64,000 nucleotides of DNA from Mangrovivirga halotolerans (GTDB taxonomy: Bacteria > Bacteroidota > Bacteroidia > Cytophagales > Cyclobacteriaceae): assembly GCF_026241165.1 (NCBI RefSeq), contig NZ_JAPFQN010000003.1:186001-250000 (forward strand). Reading direction: 5' to 3'. Below, piece by piece: positions 1 through 8,044 of the stretch (the first letter of the stretch is position 1; every line of letters begins with the position of its first letter). Position numbers and translations under genes: made by a program. The notes beneath the pieces were generated by a model. That model worked only from the letters and a program-made list of their open reading frames with translations, was not told where the DNA came from and ran no database searches.

Positions 1-207
1 TAAGGAAGGAATGATAATAAATATATTATAAGCTAAATAAATATATCCATAAGGAACAAAGTCAAATGTTAAGCCTAAAAGATTATCTAAACCTGTTGCG
101 ATAACTATGAAAAGAATGTTGAATAAAACAAACATCCAATATTCCTTCCTTCTTGCTCTTCCACTAAAATTAGCATAATTCTGTAATACTTGTAAATACC
201 ATTTCAT
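1..207 (-). CDS. DUF805 family membrane protein, partial (C-terminus off the left edge)
   Basis: The frame opens at the ATG whose complement is at 205-207 and stays open for 69 codons to the left edge, so only the N-terminal half is visible. It begins MKWYLQVLQNYANFSGRARR, followed by KEYWMF and two hydrophobic stretches. This matches the N-terminus of the complete neighbour at 302-709 (MEWYFLAFKKYAQFKGRARR), so the two are tandem paralogues. DUF805 proteins are small multi-pass inner-membrane proteins of unknown function. A copy of the putative DUF805 RNA element lies just upstream at 231-286. Too little is visible to say whether the gene is intact. Confidence 0.85.
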   Translation of the reverse strand, partial: MKWYLQVLQNYANFSGRARRKEYWMFVLFNILFIVIATGLDNLLGLTFDFVPYGYIYLAYNIFIIIPSL

Positions 208-230
208 ACTTAAAATATTTAAAAAAAATC

Positions 231-286
231 TCCCTACTCGTATGGCTTTTCGGTAACGCCCCGTTTGCAATGGTTTCTGGACTCCA
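231..286 (-). ncRNA. DUF805 RNA motif-like leader, copy 1
   Basis: This block matches 731-786 with only about three differences over 56 bp, exactly 500 bp away and in the same place relative to its DUF805 gene. Read on the minus strand it contains TGGAGTCCAGAAACCATTGC and then CGGGGCGTTACCGAAAAGCC, with short complementary blocks (CGG/CCG, GGC/GCC). A conserved candidate RNA called the DUF805 motif has been reported upstream of DUF805 genes in Bacteroidota; I assign this block to it from memory of position and partners, not from a covariance search. The block starts 15 bp after the upstream gene's stop, too little room for a normal promoter, so it probably lies within a shared transcript. Confidence 0.6.
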
Positions 287-301
287 TGATGTGTTTTTTA
301 T

Positions 302-709
302 TTAGTTCGTGTTTGCAATAATATTGTCATAAGCACTGAAATCTTTTATGACTTTAGGGTCGTCTCCATACTTATTGGTTCGTCGATCTCCTTCTAGCGC
401 CATAAGAACCAGAAAAATAATTGAGCCTATTCCTGGGATAAAAATAACCAAATAAGCCAGCCCAGATTTCCCTGTATCATGTAATCTTCTTACCGCCACT
501 GCAATAGATGGAATGAGTGAAGCAAGGTAATAGGTTATGAATAGTAAGCCTGATATATAAAGACCTGATTCATTGGCAAATATTAAGCCTCCAAATGCTA
601 ATATTAATGAGACAATAATATGAAAAAGGAAGAACATCCAATATTCTTTCCTTCTGGCTCTTCCTTTAAATTGAGCGTACTTTTTGAATGCTAAAAAATA
701 CCATTCCAT
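302..709 (-). CDS. DUF805 family inner-membrane protein
   Basis: This 135-residue protein has the family signature: an N-terminal W-Y-x-x-x-x-x-Y-x-x-F-x-G-R-A-R-R-x-E-Y-W segment, then three or four hydrophobic helices and the RRLHDTGKSG motif (about residues 73-82) on the cytoplasmic side. The length is normal for DUF805. The molecular function is unknown; members are often linked to stress or envelope roles only by context. The ATG at 709 is preceded by about 20 nt of A/T-rich leader and then RNA copy 2. The same strand carries a second, partial paralogue downstream (1-207), so the RNA-plus-gene unit has been duplicated in tandem. Confidence 0.9.
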   Translation of the reverse strand: MEWYFLAFKKYAQFKGRARRKEYWMFFLFHIIVSLILAFGGLIFANESGLYISGLLFITYYLASLIPSIAVAVRRLHDTGKSGLAYLVIFIPGIGSIIFLVLMALEGDRRTNKYGDDPKVIKDFSAYDNIIANTN

Positions 710-730
710 AAAAAATGACTAAAAAAATAA

Positions 731-786
731 TTCCTACTCTTATGGCTTTTCGGTAACGCCCCGTTTGTAATGGTTTCTGGACTCCA
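731..786 (-). ncRNA. DUF805 RNA motif-like leader, copy 2
   Basis: This is the second copy of the block at 231-286. On the minus strand it reads TGGAGTCCAGAAACCATTAC and then CGGGGCGTTACCGAAAAGCC, ending about 20 nt before the ATG of the DUF805 gene at 709. The near identity of this noncoding block, compared with clear divergence between the two DUF805 proteins, implies selection on the element itself. A cis-regulatory RNA role is inferred from position. No ligand can be proposed from sequence. Confidence 0.6.
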
Positions 787-927
787 ATAAAAATAAGTGT
801 TTGAATTTATTATCTCAATTTTATAAAGTCAAATAAAAAATTTATTAAGTGATATAAAGCACGTAACATATTATAAAAAAAAGCCATCTTTTCGGGTTTT
901 GAATTTTAAGTATATATTTTCGTATTA

Positions 928-2130
928 ATGAATAAATCTATAAAGCACGGCTTAAAAGCTAATTGGCAACAATTTTTAATTCTTGTCCTGATCAATGCTT
1001 TTGTAGGGGGTATGGTAGGCCTTGAACGTACTATCTTTCCTGAATATGCCGAAAGTGAATTTGGTTTAAAATCCAGTACTGCCTTTTTATCTTTTATATT
1101 GGCTTTTGGAATTACAAAGGCTATTGCTAATTACTTTACCGGAAGATTATCAAATAGGCTTGGCAGAAAAAAACTCCTGATTATTGGTTGGATGTTCGCT
1201 ATACCTGTCCCAATAATCCTGATATTTGCCAATCAATGGTATTTAGTTGTTATCGCTAACATATTTCTGGGTATTAATCAGGGGCTTGCCTGGAGTAGCA
1301 CAGTTATAATGAAAATTGATCTGGTTGGTCAAAAGGAGCGAGGTCTGGCTATGGGTTTTAATGAAGCTGCAGGATACCTGGCTGTTGGGGTAGTAGCGTT
1401 TTTAACAGGATATATAGCTAACCAATATGGAGTTACTCCATATCCTTTTTATTTAGGGATAGGAATAGCAATATTGGGACTTGGGTTATCAGTATTTTTC
1501 GCAAAAGATACCTCTGAGTTTGCTGAGCATGAAAAACCGGAACCTTCACACACTCATCAAGGAAATGTTTTTGTTGAAACTTCATTTAAAAGTAAGACAC
1601 TTAGTTCTGTAACTCAGGCTGGGTTAGTTAATAACCTTAATGACGGGATGGTGTGGGGGCTTTTGCCTGCGCTTCTGTTTTCAATGGATTACAATAGTGA
1701 GCAAACCGGAATAGTAACAGCTCTTTACCCTGCGATATGGGGTATCGGCCAATTATTTACCGGAAAAATGGCTGATGTTTTTTCGCATAAGAAAATGCTT
1801 TTTTACGGAATGGGCTTACAGGGACTAGTAATTGTGTTGTTCGGTTTTATACAGGAATATTATCTCTTTGTAACACTGTCAGTTTTATTGGGTGTAGGAA
1901 CTGCCCTGGTTTACCCCACATTCCTTACTGCAATTGCAAACAATACGAAGCCTGTTCAAAGAGCAGAATCCATAGGGGTTTTTCGTTTGTGGAGGGATAT
2001 GGGGTATGCAATTGGAGCACTACTATCAGGAGTAATTGCTGATTTGATGGGAATGAACTATTCTATCCTGGCAATTGGAATTTTGACAATTTTTTCTTCA
2101 CTGGTGATTAAGTTTCGAATGCCTTCCTAA
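928..2130 (+). CDS. MFS transporter
   Basis: A 400-residue protein with about 12 hydrophobic segments in two halves separated by a hydrophilic loop near residues 195-225, the major facilitator layout. The loop after helix 2 carries the MFS motif A-like sequence GRLSNRLGRKK (residues 72-82), and the second half has a weaker equivalent (GKMADVFSHKK). A second-half R-x-W-R-D-M-G-Y-A-I-G segment is typical of drug/metabolite-type MFS carriers. It lies in the inner membrane and exchanges a small solute; the substrate cannot be read from sequence. It stands alone between the divergent DUF805 genes and the BON lipoprotein. The ATG at 928 gives a short hydrophilic N-terminus before helix 1. Confidence 0.88.
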   Translation: MNKSIKHGLKANWQQFLILVLINAFVGGMVGLERTIFPEYAESEFGLKSSTAFLSFILAFGITKAIANYFTGRLSNRLGRKKLLIIGWMFAIPVPIILIFANQWYLVVIANIFLGINQGLAWSSTVIMKIDLVGQKERGLAMGFNEAAGYLAVGVVAFLTGYIANQYGVTPYPFYLGIGIAILGLGLSVFFAKDTSEFAEHEKPEPSHTHQGNVFVETSFKSKTLSSVTQAGLVNNLNDGMVWGLLPALLFSMDYNSEQTGIVTALYPAIWGIGQLFTGKMADVFSHKKMLFYGMGLQGLVIVLFGFIQEYYLFVTLSVLLGVGTALVYPTFLTAIANNTKPVQRAESIGVFRLWRDMGYAIGALLSGVIADLMGMNYSILAIGILTIFSSLVIKFRMPS

Positions 2131-2237
2131 TAGAGTTAATTATAAGTTTTTTAATAGATTTTTTGGGAAAACAATTGTGATTTTCCGTGAAATTAACTTG
2201 GGATTTGATTAAATTTTATCAACAAAAGGAAAAACTT

Positions 2238-2732
2238 ATGATGCGACCAAAATACAGACCAATATTTATTTTAGTGATACTAATTATGGCTGCTTGCGGG
2301 CCGAGTGATGGAGAACTTACTGAAGCTGTGAGAGCTGAACTTGAAGGGGTGGAAGGTCTGGAAAATGTTGAAGTGGCAGTCGATGCCGGTATTGCTCAGC
2401 TAACCGGGCAGGTTGAGAGCGAAGAAATGAAAGAAACGGCCGGAGGAATTGCAGAGAATGTCAAAGGTATCACAGAAGTGGCTAATTCTATTATTGTAGA
2501 TGTTTCGATGGATGATACTGTTGATTCAGTTTCGATGTCGGATAGTGAATTGAAGGAGAAAGTAAAAGCAAACTTCCAGGAATATCAGCTTGATAATATC
2601 AATATTGAGGTTGATAACGGGGTAGTTACACTTACCGGAGAAATTCGCGAGGAGGAACTGCATGAAGTAATGAGTGCTGCAATGGAGTCAGGAGCAGATA
2701 AAGTGATTAATAAATTAACCGTAACTGAGTAA
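2238..2732 (+). CDS. BON domain lipoprotein
   Basis: The frame is open from 2187, but the ATG at 2238 (preceded by an aaagga stretch) places a lipoprotein signal at the N-terminus: MMRPKYRPIFILVILIMAAC, lipidation at Cys20. Two BON domains follow, roughly residues 24-85 and 100-163, each with the pattern of an amphipathic helix, V-x-x-G-x-(V/A)-x-L-x-G and a second helix. BON domains bind phospholipid or membrane surfaces (OsmY, DolP families). The protein is probably anchored in the outer or inner membrane facing the periplasm. It ends 3 bp before the LysM protein gene, so the two form an operon. Confidence 0.85.
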   Translation: MMRPKYRPIFILVILIMAACGPSDGELTEAVRAELEGVEGLENVEVAVDAGIAQLTGQVESEEMKETAGGIAENVKGITEVANSIIVDVSMDDTVDSVSMSDSELKEKVKANFQEYQLDNINIEVDNGVVTLTGEIREEELHEVMSAAMESGADKVINKLTVTE

Positions 2733-2735
2733 ACG

Positions 2736-3101
2736 ATGGATTTAGAATCAAAATATAAGTCAGTATTAGATCTTGCCCGTGACCACGTTCAGGATCTTAA
2801 AGTAGAAGAAGAAAGAGATGTATTAAAAATAACCGGTAAAGCAACAGAGGAAAATAAGCAAAAGCTCTGGAACGAATACAAAAAAATTGATCCGGATATG
2901 CGTGATGGCGATATAATAATAAATATCGAATCAGCTAATTATGATGAGGTTTATGAAGTTCAACCAGGTGATAGCCTGAGTAAAATTGGAGAGAAATACG
3001 GAATATCCTGGAAAACTATTTATGAATTAAATAAAGAAACCATTCCTAATCCCGATGTGATCTTTCCTGGTCAAAAAATACAAATACCAAAAAAAGATTA
3101 A
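2736..3101 (+). CDS. BON-like/LysM domain protein (Kbp/YgaU-like)
   Basis: A 121-residue protein. The first ~65 residues resemble a degenerate BON fold; residues about 72-117 form a LysM domain (YEVQPGDSLSKIGEKYG, then NPDVIFPGQKIQIP). LysM binds peptidoglycan-type glycans. The same two-domain order is found in E. coli Kbp (YgaU), a cytoplasmic K+-binding stress protein. There is no signal peptide here either, so the location is uncertain. It begins 3 bp after the BON lipoprotein and is followed by a terminator at 3125-3153. Function as a K+ sensor is only an analogy. Confidence 0.82.
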   Translation: MDLESKYKSVLDLARDHVQDLKVEEERDVLKITGKATEENKQKLWNEYKKIDPDMRDGDIIINIESANYDEVYEVQPGDSLSKIGEKYGISWKTIYELNKETIPNPDVIFPGQKIQIPKKD

Positions 3102-3124
3102 GGCTACTACACACGTAAAGAAAT

Positions 3125-3153
3125 GCAGGAGGATTATTCTTCCTGCTTTTTTT
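3125..3153 (+). terminator. Rho-independent terminator after the BON/LysM operon
   Basis: GCAGGA (3125-3130) pairs with TCCTGC (3141-3146) and is followed by seven Ts. The minus-strand gene that ends at 3152 converges here, so the hairpin may serve both strands, although the minus-strand T-run is weak. Confidence 0.8.
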
Positions 3154-4054
3154 ATGCTTCAAGCTCGACGGTCTCTACTTTTATTCGTTCTGCATTTTTA
3201 GCAGGATATATTTTGTCTTTTTTACTTAAAGTGTAAATGTAGATAAAACTCGCCCCAAAATAGACGATAAACGAACTGTAGAAAATAAATAATAAGATAA
3301 TAATTACTGAGGTTGATGTCTCAAAAATGTTATTGATATTACTGTTGATAAGAAATGTCTCAAGAAGGTATTTACCTATTGTAAGCAACACTGCAGTAAA
3401 TATCGATCCAACAATAATATTTTTCCATTTTACCCGAGCACTTGGCAGGAAGCGATAAATCATTGCAAACCAAATAGTAAGGAAGAATATACTTGTAAGC
3501 TTTGAGCCAATGGAAACTAAAATTTCATTGAATTCTGTAAAATTTAAAAAGGAATTGATATTGGCGGAGACGAAACTGTCTAATGCAGATGAAACAATAA
3601 ATAGAATACCGGTTAGAATAATAATACCTAACCCAATGGCTCTGTTTAAAAGGGTGTATTTTATTTTTTTTCTGCTGGTAGTTCTGACTTTCCAGATTTG
3701 ATTTATTGAAAGGGTTACAACCTTAAATAAATTGGTTGCAACAAAGATCAGAAATGCAAAACCTGCATAGGTGATCCAGGGTTCGCTGGCCAGTTCCTGG
3801 AAATTTGAAGCTATTGTCCTCATTTGGCTGGCAACAGATTCCCCGAAATACTCATCAATCTTTGTTACTATTGAATAAATAAAATCTTCATTTTTAAAAT
3901 ACAGACTCAGAATATTTGCAGTTATGATAATGGTAGGTGGAATAGAAAAAACTGTAAAGAAAGCTGTAGATGAAGCTAACATCAGTGGATTGTTAGCGCC
4001 AAAGTTTTTCGCTGTCTTTTTAAGTATACTTAATATCTGTTTACCATTGAACAT
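3152..4054 (-). CDS. YihY/BrkB family inner-membrane protein
   Basis: A 300-residue protein with about six membrane helices. It shows the YihY features: an early A-F-F-x-x-F-S-I-P-P segment (about residues 31-40), a long hydrophilic stretch with SQMRTIASNFQEL, the A-T-N-L-F-K segment, and a C-terminal G-A-S-F-I-Y pair of helices. The family was once called ribonuclease BN by mistake; its role is now thought to be membrane transport or permeability, still unsettled. It lies 30 bp downstream of the SDR gene on the same strand, so the two may be co-transcribed. The ATG at 4054 puts one amphipathic helix before the first membrane segment, as is usual. Confidence 0.88.
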   Translation of the reverse strand: MFNGKQILSILKKTAKNFGANNPLMLASSTAFFTVFSIPPTIIITANILSLYFKNEDFIYSIVTKIDEYFGESVASQMRTIASNFQELASEPWITYAGFAFLIFVATNLFKVVTLSINQIWKVRTTSRKKIKYTLLNRAIGLGIIILTGILFIVSSALDSFVSANINSFLNFTEFNEILVSIGSKLTSIFFLTIWFAMIYRFLPSARVKWKNIIVGSIFTAVLLTIGKYLLETFLINSNINNIFETSTSVIIILLFIFYSSFIVYFGASFIYIYTLSKKDKIYPAKNAERIKVETVELEA

Positions 4055-4084
4055 ATAAATGAAAGTATTCTGAGTCAGTATAAC

Positions 4085-4795
4085 TTATTTAGATGGAGGA
4101 GTAGTAGGTCTGACCTCAATTTTGCTAGGTAAAGTTCGCTGGTCTAGTTGAAGAAGATCGACTGTCATTTGTCCAAGGTCTTCAGGTTGGATCTTCCAGG
4201 CATCATCAGGGTTTGGTGTATGATCATTAAAATGACTGGTTACCGAACCCGGCATGATGGTCGTAACTTTCACCCCATACTGCCTTAAATCAAGCATTAC
4301 TGCCTGGCTAAATCCGACAAGTCCGAATTTACTTGCATTATATGCGGAACCACTTGCGAAGAAATTAGTTCCTGCAAGGCTCGCTATTGTTATAAAATAA
4401 CCTTTAGATTTTTTTAAACTTTCAACTGTAGCTTTTATGGTATAAAAAACTCCGGTTAGATTAGTGTCTAACGTTTGGTTCCACTGGTCTGGAGTTAGTT
4501 CTTCGATCGAGGCAAAATGTCCGACTCCTGCATTTGCAATTACAACATCAATTTGCCCCCACTTATCGATTATTTGATTCACTGCTTTTTGCTGTGATTC
4601 CAAACTCCTGACATCCGATTCTAACGGTAAGACATTATCAGGGCCAAGTTTTTGTGCAGCTTCATCTGCTGCATCTTGTGATCTACTGGTGATGGCTACC
4701 TTGAGGCCGCTATTTAATAATGCCTCAGCAATACCATATCCAATACCTTTACTTCCTCCGGTTACCAGGGCTACTTTTCCTTTAAGGTCTTTCAT
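4085..4795 (-). CDS. SDR family NAD(P)-dependent oxidoreductase
   Basis: A 236-residue classical short-chain dehydrogenase. The Rossmann dinucleotide motif TGGSKGIG is at residues 12-19, the NAG motif at 88-90, the catalytic Ser at about 139 and the Y-N-A-S-K motif with Tyr152 and Lys156. A P-G-S segment follows after the active site. Substrate and NADH/NADPH preference are not evident. It is cytoplasmic. The YihY/BrkB gene follows on the same strand. The C-terminus (TLPSKIEVRPTTPPSK) is the usual short SDR tail. Confidence 0.92.
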   Translation of the reverse strand: MKDLKGKVALVTGGSKGIGYGIAEALLNSGLKVAITSRSQDAADEAAQKLGPDNVLPLESDVRSLESQQKAVNQIIDKWGQIDVVIANAGVGHFASIEELTPDQWNQTLDTNLTGVFYTIKATVESLKKSKGYFITIASLAGTNFFASGSAYNASKFGLVGFSQAVMLDLRQYGVKVTTIMPGSVTSHFNDHTPNPDDAWKIQPEDLGQMTVDLLQLDQRTLPSKIEVRPTTPPSK

Positions 4796-4881
4796 AATTT
4801 GTTGATCGTTTGTTTATAAGACTTAATTAAAAAACGCATCATAATCAAGATAGTTTTGTCTCTGGACTAATAATAGCCATA

Positions 4882-4914
4882 AAAAAAGCCCGAAAAACTT
4901 TGTTTTCGGGCTTT
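4882..4914 (-). terminator. Rho-independent terminator for the scramblase-like gene
   Basis: AAAGCCCGAAAA and TTTTCGGGCTTT form a long perfect stem around a short loop; on the minus strand it is followed by a run of Ts. It lies just after the stop of the minus-strand gene ending at 4934. Confidence 0.85.
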
Positions 4915-4933
4915 AGTATCTAAAGTAATATCA

Positions 4934-5521
4934 CTATTCTTTTAAAACCATATCAATACACATCACAGCAGCAAGAATAAGAAGTCTGATCTTATTGTCT
5001 TGTGGGACACTGTCATTGATCTTTAAAACATAGTTGTCAGCGGATGTAAATAATTCTTTACCTAATCCTGCCCATTTTTTACTTACATGAGCAAATTCAA
5101 AATCATCTTTGATAAATTTAAAGTCCCAGGAAGTCCACTTACCTTTCAAGCTGCATAAATAATTGTCATTGGGATCCAATACATCAAATTTTCCGCCGAT
5201 AGAAAAAAGCTTTTGTTTGAATTTACCGATCATTTCATCTTTCTCATCATAAACCTCTACCGTAGAAAGAAAGATCGATACACCTCTTTTGATCGTTACC
5301 ACTTTATCTCCCTGGGGAGTTTTGATAGTGATATTGAATGGTGTCATTCTCTTATAATCAGTAAAGCGGAATAGTTTAGTGAAAAATCCAAGATCATCTT
5401 CTCTGCAATTAAGAGTTAGTTCCTGACTGTCAGGGTTGAAAATGTCATAGTTGTTGGCTGCTTTGAACATACCTACGTGTTCTTTTACCAAAAAAGTGTT
5501 CTGACTGAGTGCTGTGTTCAT
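4934..5521 (-). CDS. LURP-one/phospholipid scramblase-related protein
   Basis: A 195-residue protein matching bacterial members of the Tubby-like/scramblase/LURP-one superfamily. It is a succession of short beta strands (YDIFNPDSQEL, FDVLDPNDNYLCSLKGKW, WDFKFIKDDFEFAHVSKKWA) ending in a hydrophobic helix (LLILAAVMCIDMVLK) like the C-terminal helix of the Tubby fold. The repeated 'interrupt, then D-x-N/D' pattern and the H-V-S-K-K-W-A-G motif are typical. Bacterial members have no established enzymatic role; membrane lipid binding is an inference from the fold. It is monocistronic with its own terminator. Confidence 0.8.
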   Translation of the reverse strand: MNTALSQNTFLVKEHVGMFKAANNYDIFNPDSQELTLNCREDDLGFFTKLFRFTDYKRMTPFNITIKTPQGDKVVTIKRGVSIFLSTVEVYDEKDEMIGKFKQKLFSIGGKFDVLDPNDNYLCSLKGKWTSWDFKFIKDDFEFAHVSKKWAGLGKELFTSADNYVLKINDSVPQDNKIRLLILAAVMCIDMVLKE

Positions 5522-5734
5522 TTGATATATTTAATAAAAAAAATTAATGCTTTTGATTAATAGATGGTAGCCTATTAATAAACCAACCCCTATACTATTG
5601 ATATATTTTTTATTTATTAAGTAATTCAGCGCTTAAAAACCAGGTCATAAATTTTGGAAATGCTTTTCATCAAAAACATTAATTTTTACATATGAATTAG
5701 ACCCTTTTAATTTGCATAAACAAACATTAACGGT

Positions 5735-7165
5735 ATGCAAAAGATTACAATAGCCAAAGGTGATGGGATAGGTCCTGAAATAATGGATGCGACCCTTAAA
5801 ATTCTTAAAGCAGCAAATGCCCGGCTGGAATATGAGGAAATTGAGATTGGTGAAAAGGTGTATTTATCCGGTAATACAAGTGGTATCAGTAAGGATGCCT
5901 GGGAAAGCATAAGGAACAATAAAGTGTTTTTAAAGGCTCCGATTACAACACCACAGGGTGGAGGCTACAAAAGCCTGAATGTGACAATGAGAAAAGCCCT
6001 TGGCTTGTATGCTAACGTTCGTCCTTGCAGAAACTTTCATCCTTTTATCAAAACCAGGCATTCGGAGATGGATACTGTAATTATCAGGGAGAATGAAGAG
6101 GATCTCTATGCAGGTATTGAACACCAGCAAACAGATGAAGTAGTACAGTGTTTGAAGTTAATTACCCGACCGGGTTGCGAGCGCATTATCCGTTATGCCT
6201 TTGAATATGCCCGACAATATGGACGAAAGAAAGTAAGCTGCTTCACAAAGGACAACATTATGAAACAAACTGATGGATTGTTTCATAAGGTATTTAAAGA
6301 AATTTCTGCTGAATATCTGGATATTGAAACTGACCACTGGATCATCGATATCGGATCAGCAAGGTTGGCTGATACACCTGAAATATTCGATGTAATTGTC
6401 ATGCCTAATTTATATGGTGATGTTGTTTCAGATATTGCTGCACAAATATCAGGTTCTGTAGGTTTAGCTGGTTCTGCAAATATAGGTTCCCAATGTGCCA
6501 TGTTTGAAGCCATTCATGGCTCTGCACCACCAATTGCAGGAAAAAACATAGCTAATCCAACCGGATTATTAAAAGGTGCAATAATGATGCTTATCCATAT
6601 TGGTCAGGTAGATATAGCTGAAAAAATAAATAATGCCTGGTTAAAAACCATAGAAGACGGAATTCATACCGAAGACATTTATCAGCCTGGTGTGACTTCA
6701 GAATTAGTGGGAACACGTGAATTTGGTGAGGCAGTTATCAATAACCTTGGGCAAAAGCCTACCTTTCTTGATGTGGAATCTTTTGGTAAGTCAGTCAAAT
6801 TTGAAGTTCCTGAATACAGTCGGCCTGCAGCTAGGAAAAAGGAACTCAATGGCGTTGATGTGTTTGTTGACTGGAAAGGTCATGATCCTGAACAACTGGC
6901 TTCAATTCTGCAAAAGCTTAATGGTGATGTAAATCTGACAATGATTACAAACCGCGGGGTAAAAGTATGGCCAGAAGGGTTTTCTGAAACATTTTGTACT
7001 GACCATTGGCGATGCAGATATGAAAGAAATGGCCATCCGGTCTCGAATAAGCACATTGCAGAATTACTCAATAAAGCTTTTAATGAAGAGGTTGACGTAA
7101 TCAAAACCGAAAACCTTTATAGCTTTGATGGAGAACGGAGGTATTCTCTTGGACAGGGACAGTAA
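5735..7165 (+). CDS. icd: NADP-dependent isocitrate dehydrogenase (Thermus-type)
   Basis: This 476-residue enzyme oxidatively decarboxylates isocitrate to 2-oxoglutarate in the TCA cycle. The N-terminal GDGIGPEIMDAT (residues 9-20), the substrate segment SLNVTMRKALGLYANVRP, and the metal-binding NLYGDVVSDIAAQISG motif are those of the isocitrate/isopropylmalate dehydrogenase family. After the catalytic domain there is an extra ~130-residue C-terminal domain (from about 345), as in Thermus IDH and the Bacteroidota form, rather than the ~420-residue E. coli type. The ATG at 5735 gives the expected start. The DUF6671 gene follows 8 bp later, so they are probably one operon. Confidence 0.93.
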   Translation: MQKITIAKGDGIGPEIMDATLKILKAANARLEYEEIEIGEKVYLSGNTSGISKDAWESIRNNKVFLKAPITTPQGGGYKSLNVTMRKALGLYANVRPCRNFHPFIKTRHSEMDTVIIRENEEDLYAGIEHQQTDEVVQCLKLITRPGCERIIRYAFEYARQYGRKKVSCFTKDNIMKQTDGLFHKVFKEISAEYLDIETDHWIIDIGSARLADTPEIFDVIVMPNLYGDVVSDIAAQISGSVGLAGSANIGSQCAMFEAIHGSAPPIAGKNIANPTGLLKGAIMMLIHIGQVDIAEKINNAWLKTIEDGIHTEDIYQPGVTSELVGTREFGEAVINNLGQKPTFLDVESFGKSVKFEVPEYSRPAARKKELNGVDVFVDWKGHDPEQLASILQKLNGDVNLTMITNRGVKVWPEGFSETFCTDHWRCRYERNGHPVSNKHIAELLNKAFNEEVDVIKTENLYSFDGERRYSLGQGQ

Positions 7166-7173
7166 TCGCAAAA

Positions 7174-8001
7174 ATGGAGTTTTTTAAGAATAGAACCGTA
7201 ACCCTTGCTACCAAGCATAAAAAGGAGCGGGTGATCGGCCCGCTCCTAAACCATTTTCTAAAAACTGATTATTTAATCCCCGATGGTTTTGATACTGATG
7301 TTTTCGGGACTTTTTCAGGTGAGGTAGAAAGGCAGGGGACTCCTTTAGAGACTGCTCGTCAGAAGTGCTTGCAAGCAATGGAAATTACCGGGACAGATAT
7401 TGCAATAGCAAGCGAAGGATCTTTTGGTATGCACCCCTCTCTTCCCTTTGTGAATTCTGATGAAGAATGGGTTTTACTTGTTGACAGGATAAATAATATT
7501 GAGGTTTTTGAAAAGGAATTATCAGTTTCAACAAATTATAATAGGAGCCTCGTTCAGAATTTCAATGAACTTCAGGAGTTTGCTGAACATGTTGGATTCC
7601 CGGAGCACGGACTGATCTTGAAGTCAACCGAAAAATGTTTCAAAGGAATTACAGATAAGGATATCCTTAACTTTCAGTTTGAGGAACTTTTGAAAAAGTC
7701 GGGTAAGGTGGAAGTGTTAACTGATATGAGAGCTAATTTCAATCCTTCCAGGATGGAGGTAATTAAAAAAGCCACTTATAAGTTGATGAGTCGATTAAAA
7801 TGTCTTTGTCCTAAATGTAATGTACCCGGTTTCGGAATTACTGATTATGAAGCCGGACTTCCCTGCTCACTTTGTAGCTTTCCTACCTCCGGTATAAAAA
7901 CTTATATTTATTCATGTGCTAACTGTGATTATGTGATTAAAGAAGCGAACAAGAATAAAAAGGCAGAAGATCCTACTTATTGCGATCAATGTAATCCATG
8001 A
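7174..8001 (+). CDS. DUF6671 family zinc-ribbon protein
   Basis: A 275-residue cytoplasmic protein that I recognise as the DUF6671 family. The N-terminal ~190 residues hold the conserved RQGTPLETARQKC and SEGSFGMHP segments, which look like an active-site region. Residues about 205-275 contain four C-x-x-C pairs (CPKC, CSLC, CANC, CDQC), i.e. one or two zinc ribbons. No reaction is established. It begins 8 bp after icd, and I infer co-transcription with that TCA-cycle gene. Confidence 0.78.
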   Translation: MEFFKNRTVTLATKHKKERVIGPLLNHFLKTDYLIPDGFDTDVFGTFSGEVERQGTPLETARQKCLQAMEITGTDIAIASEGSFGMHPSLPFVNSDEEWVLLVDRINNIEVFEKELSVSTNYNRSLVQNFNELQEFAEHVGFPEHGLILKSTEKCFKGITDKDILNFQFEELLKKSGKVEVLTDMRANFNPSRMEVIKKATYKLMSRLKCLCPKCNVPGFGITDYEAGLPCSLCSFPTSGIKTYIYSCANCDYVIKEANKNKKAEDPTYCDQCNP

Positions 8002-8044
8002 AAAAATGTTCAGATTAAGAACAAGATCAAGTGAATTAAAATTA

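Noticed and set aside
231-786. The 56-bp repeat as an insertion-sequence end or transposon repeat
   Set aside because: The copies are in direct orientation, each in the same place before a DUF805 gene, with no transposase or target-site duplication; a duplicated leader explains them better.
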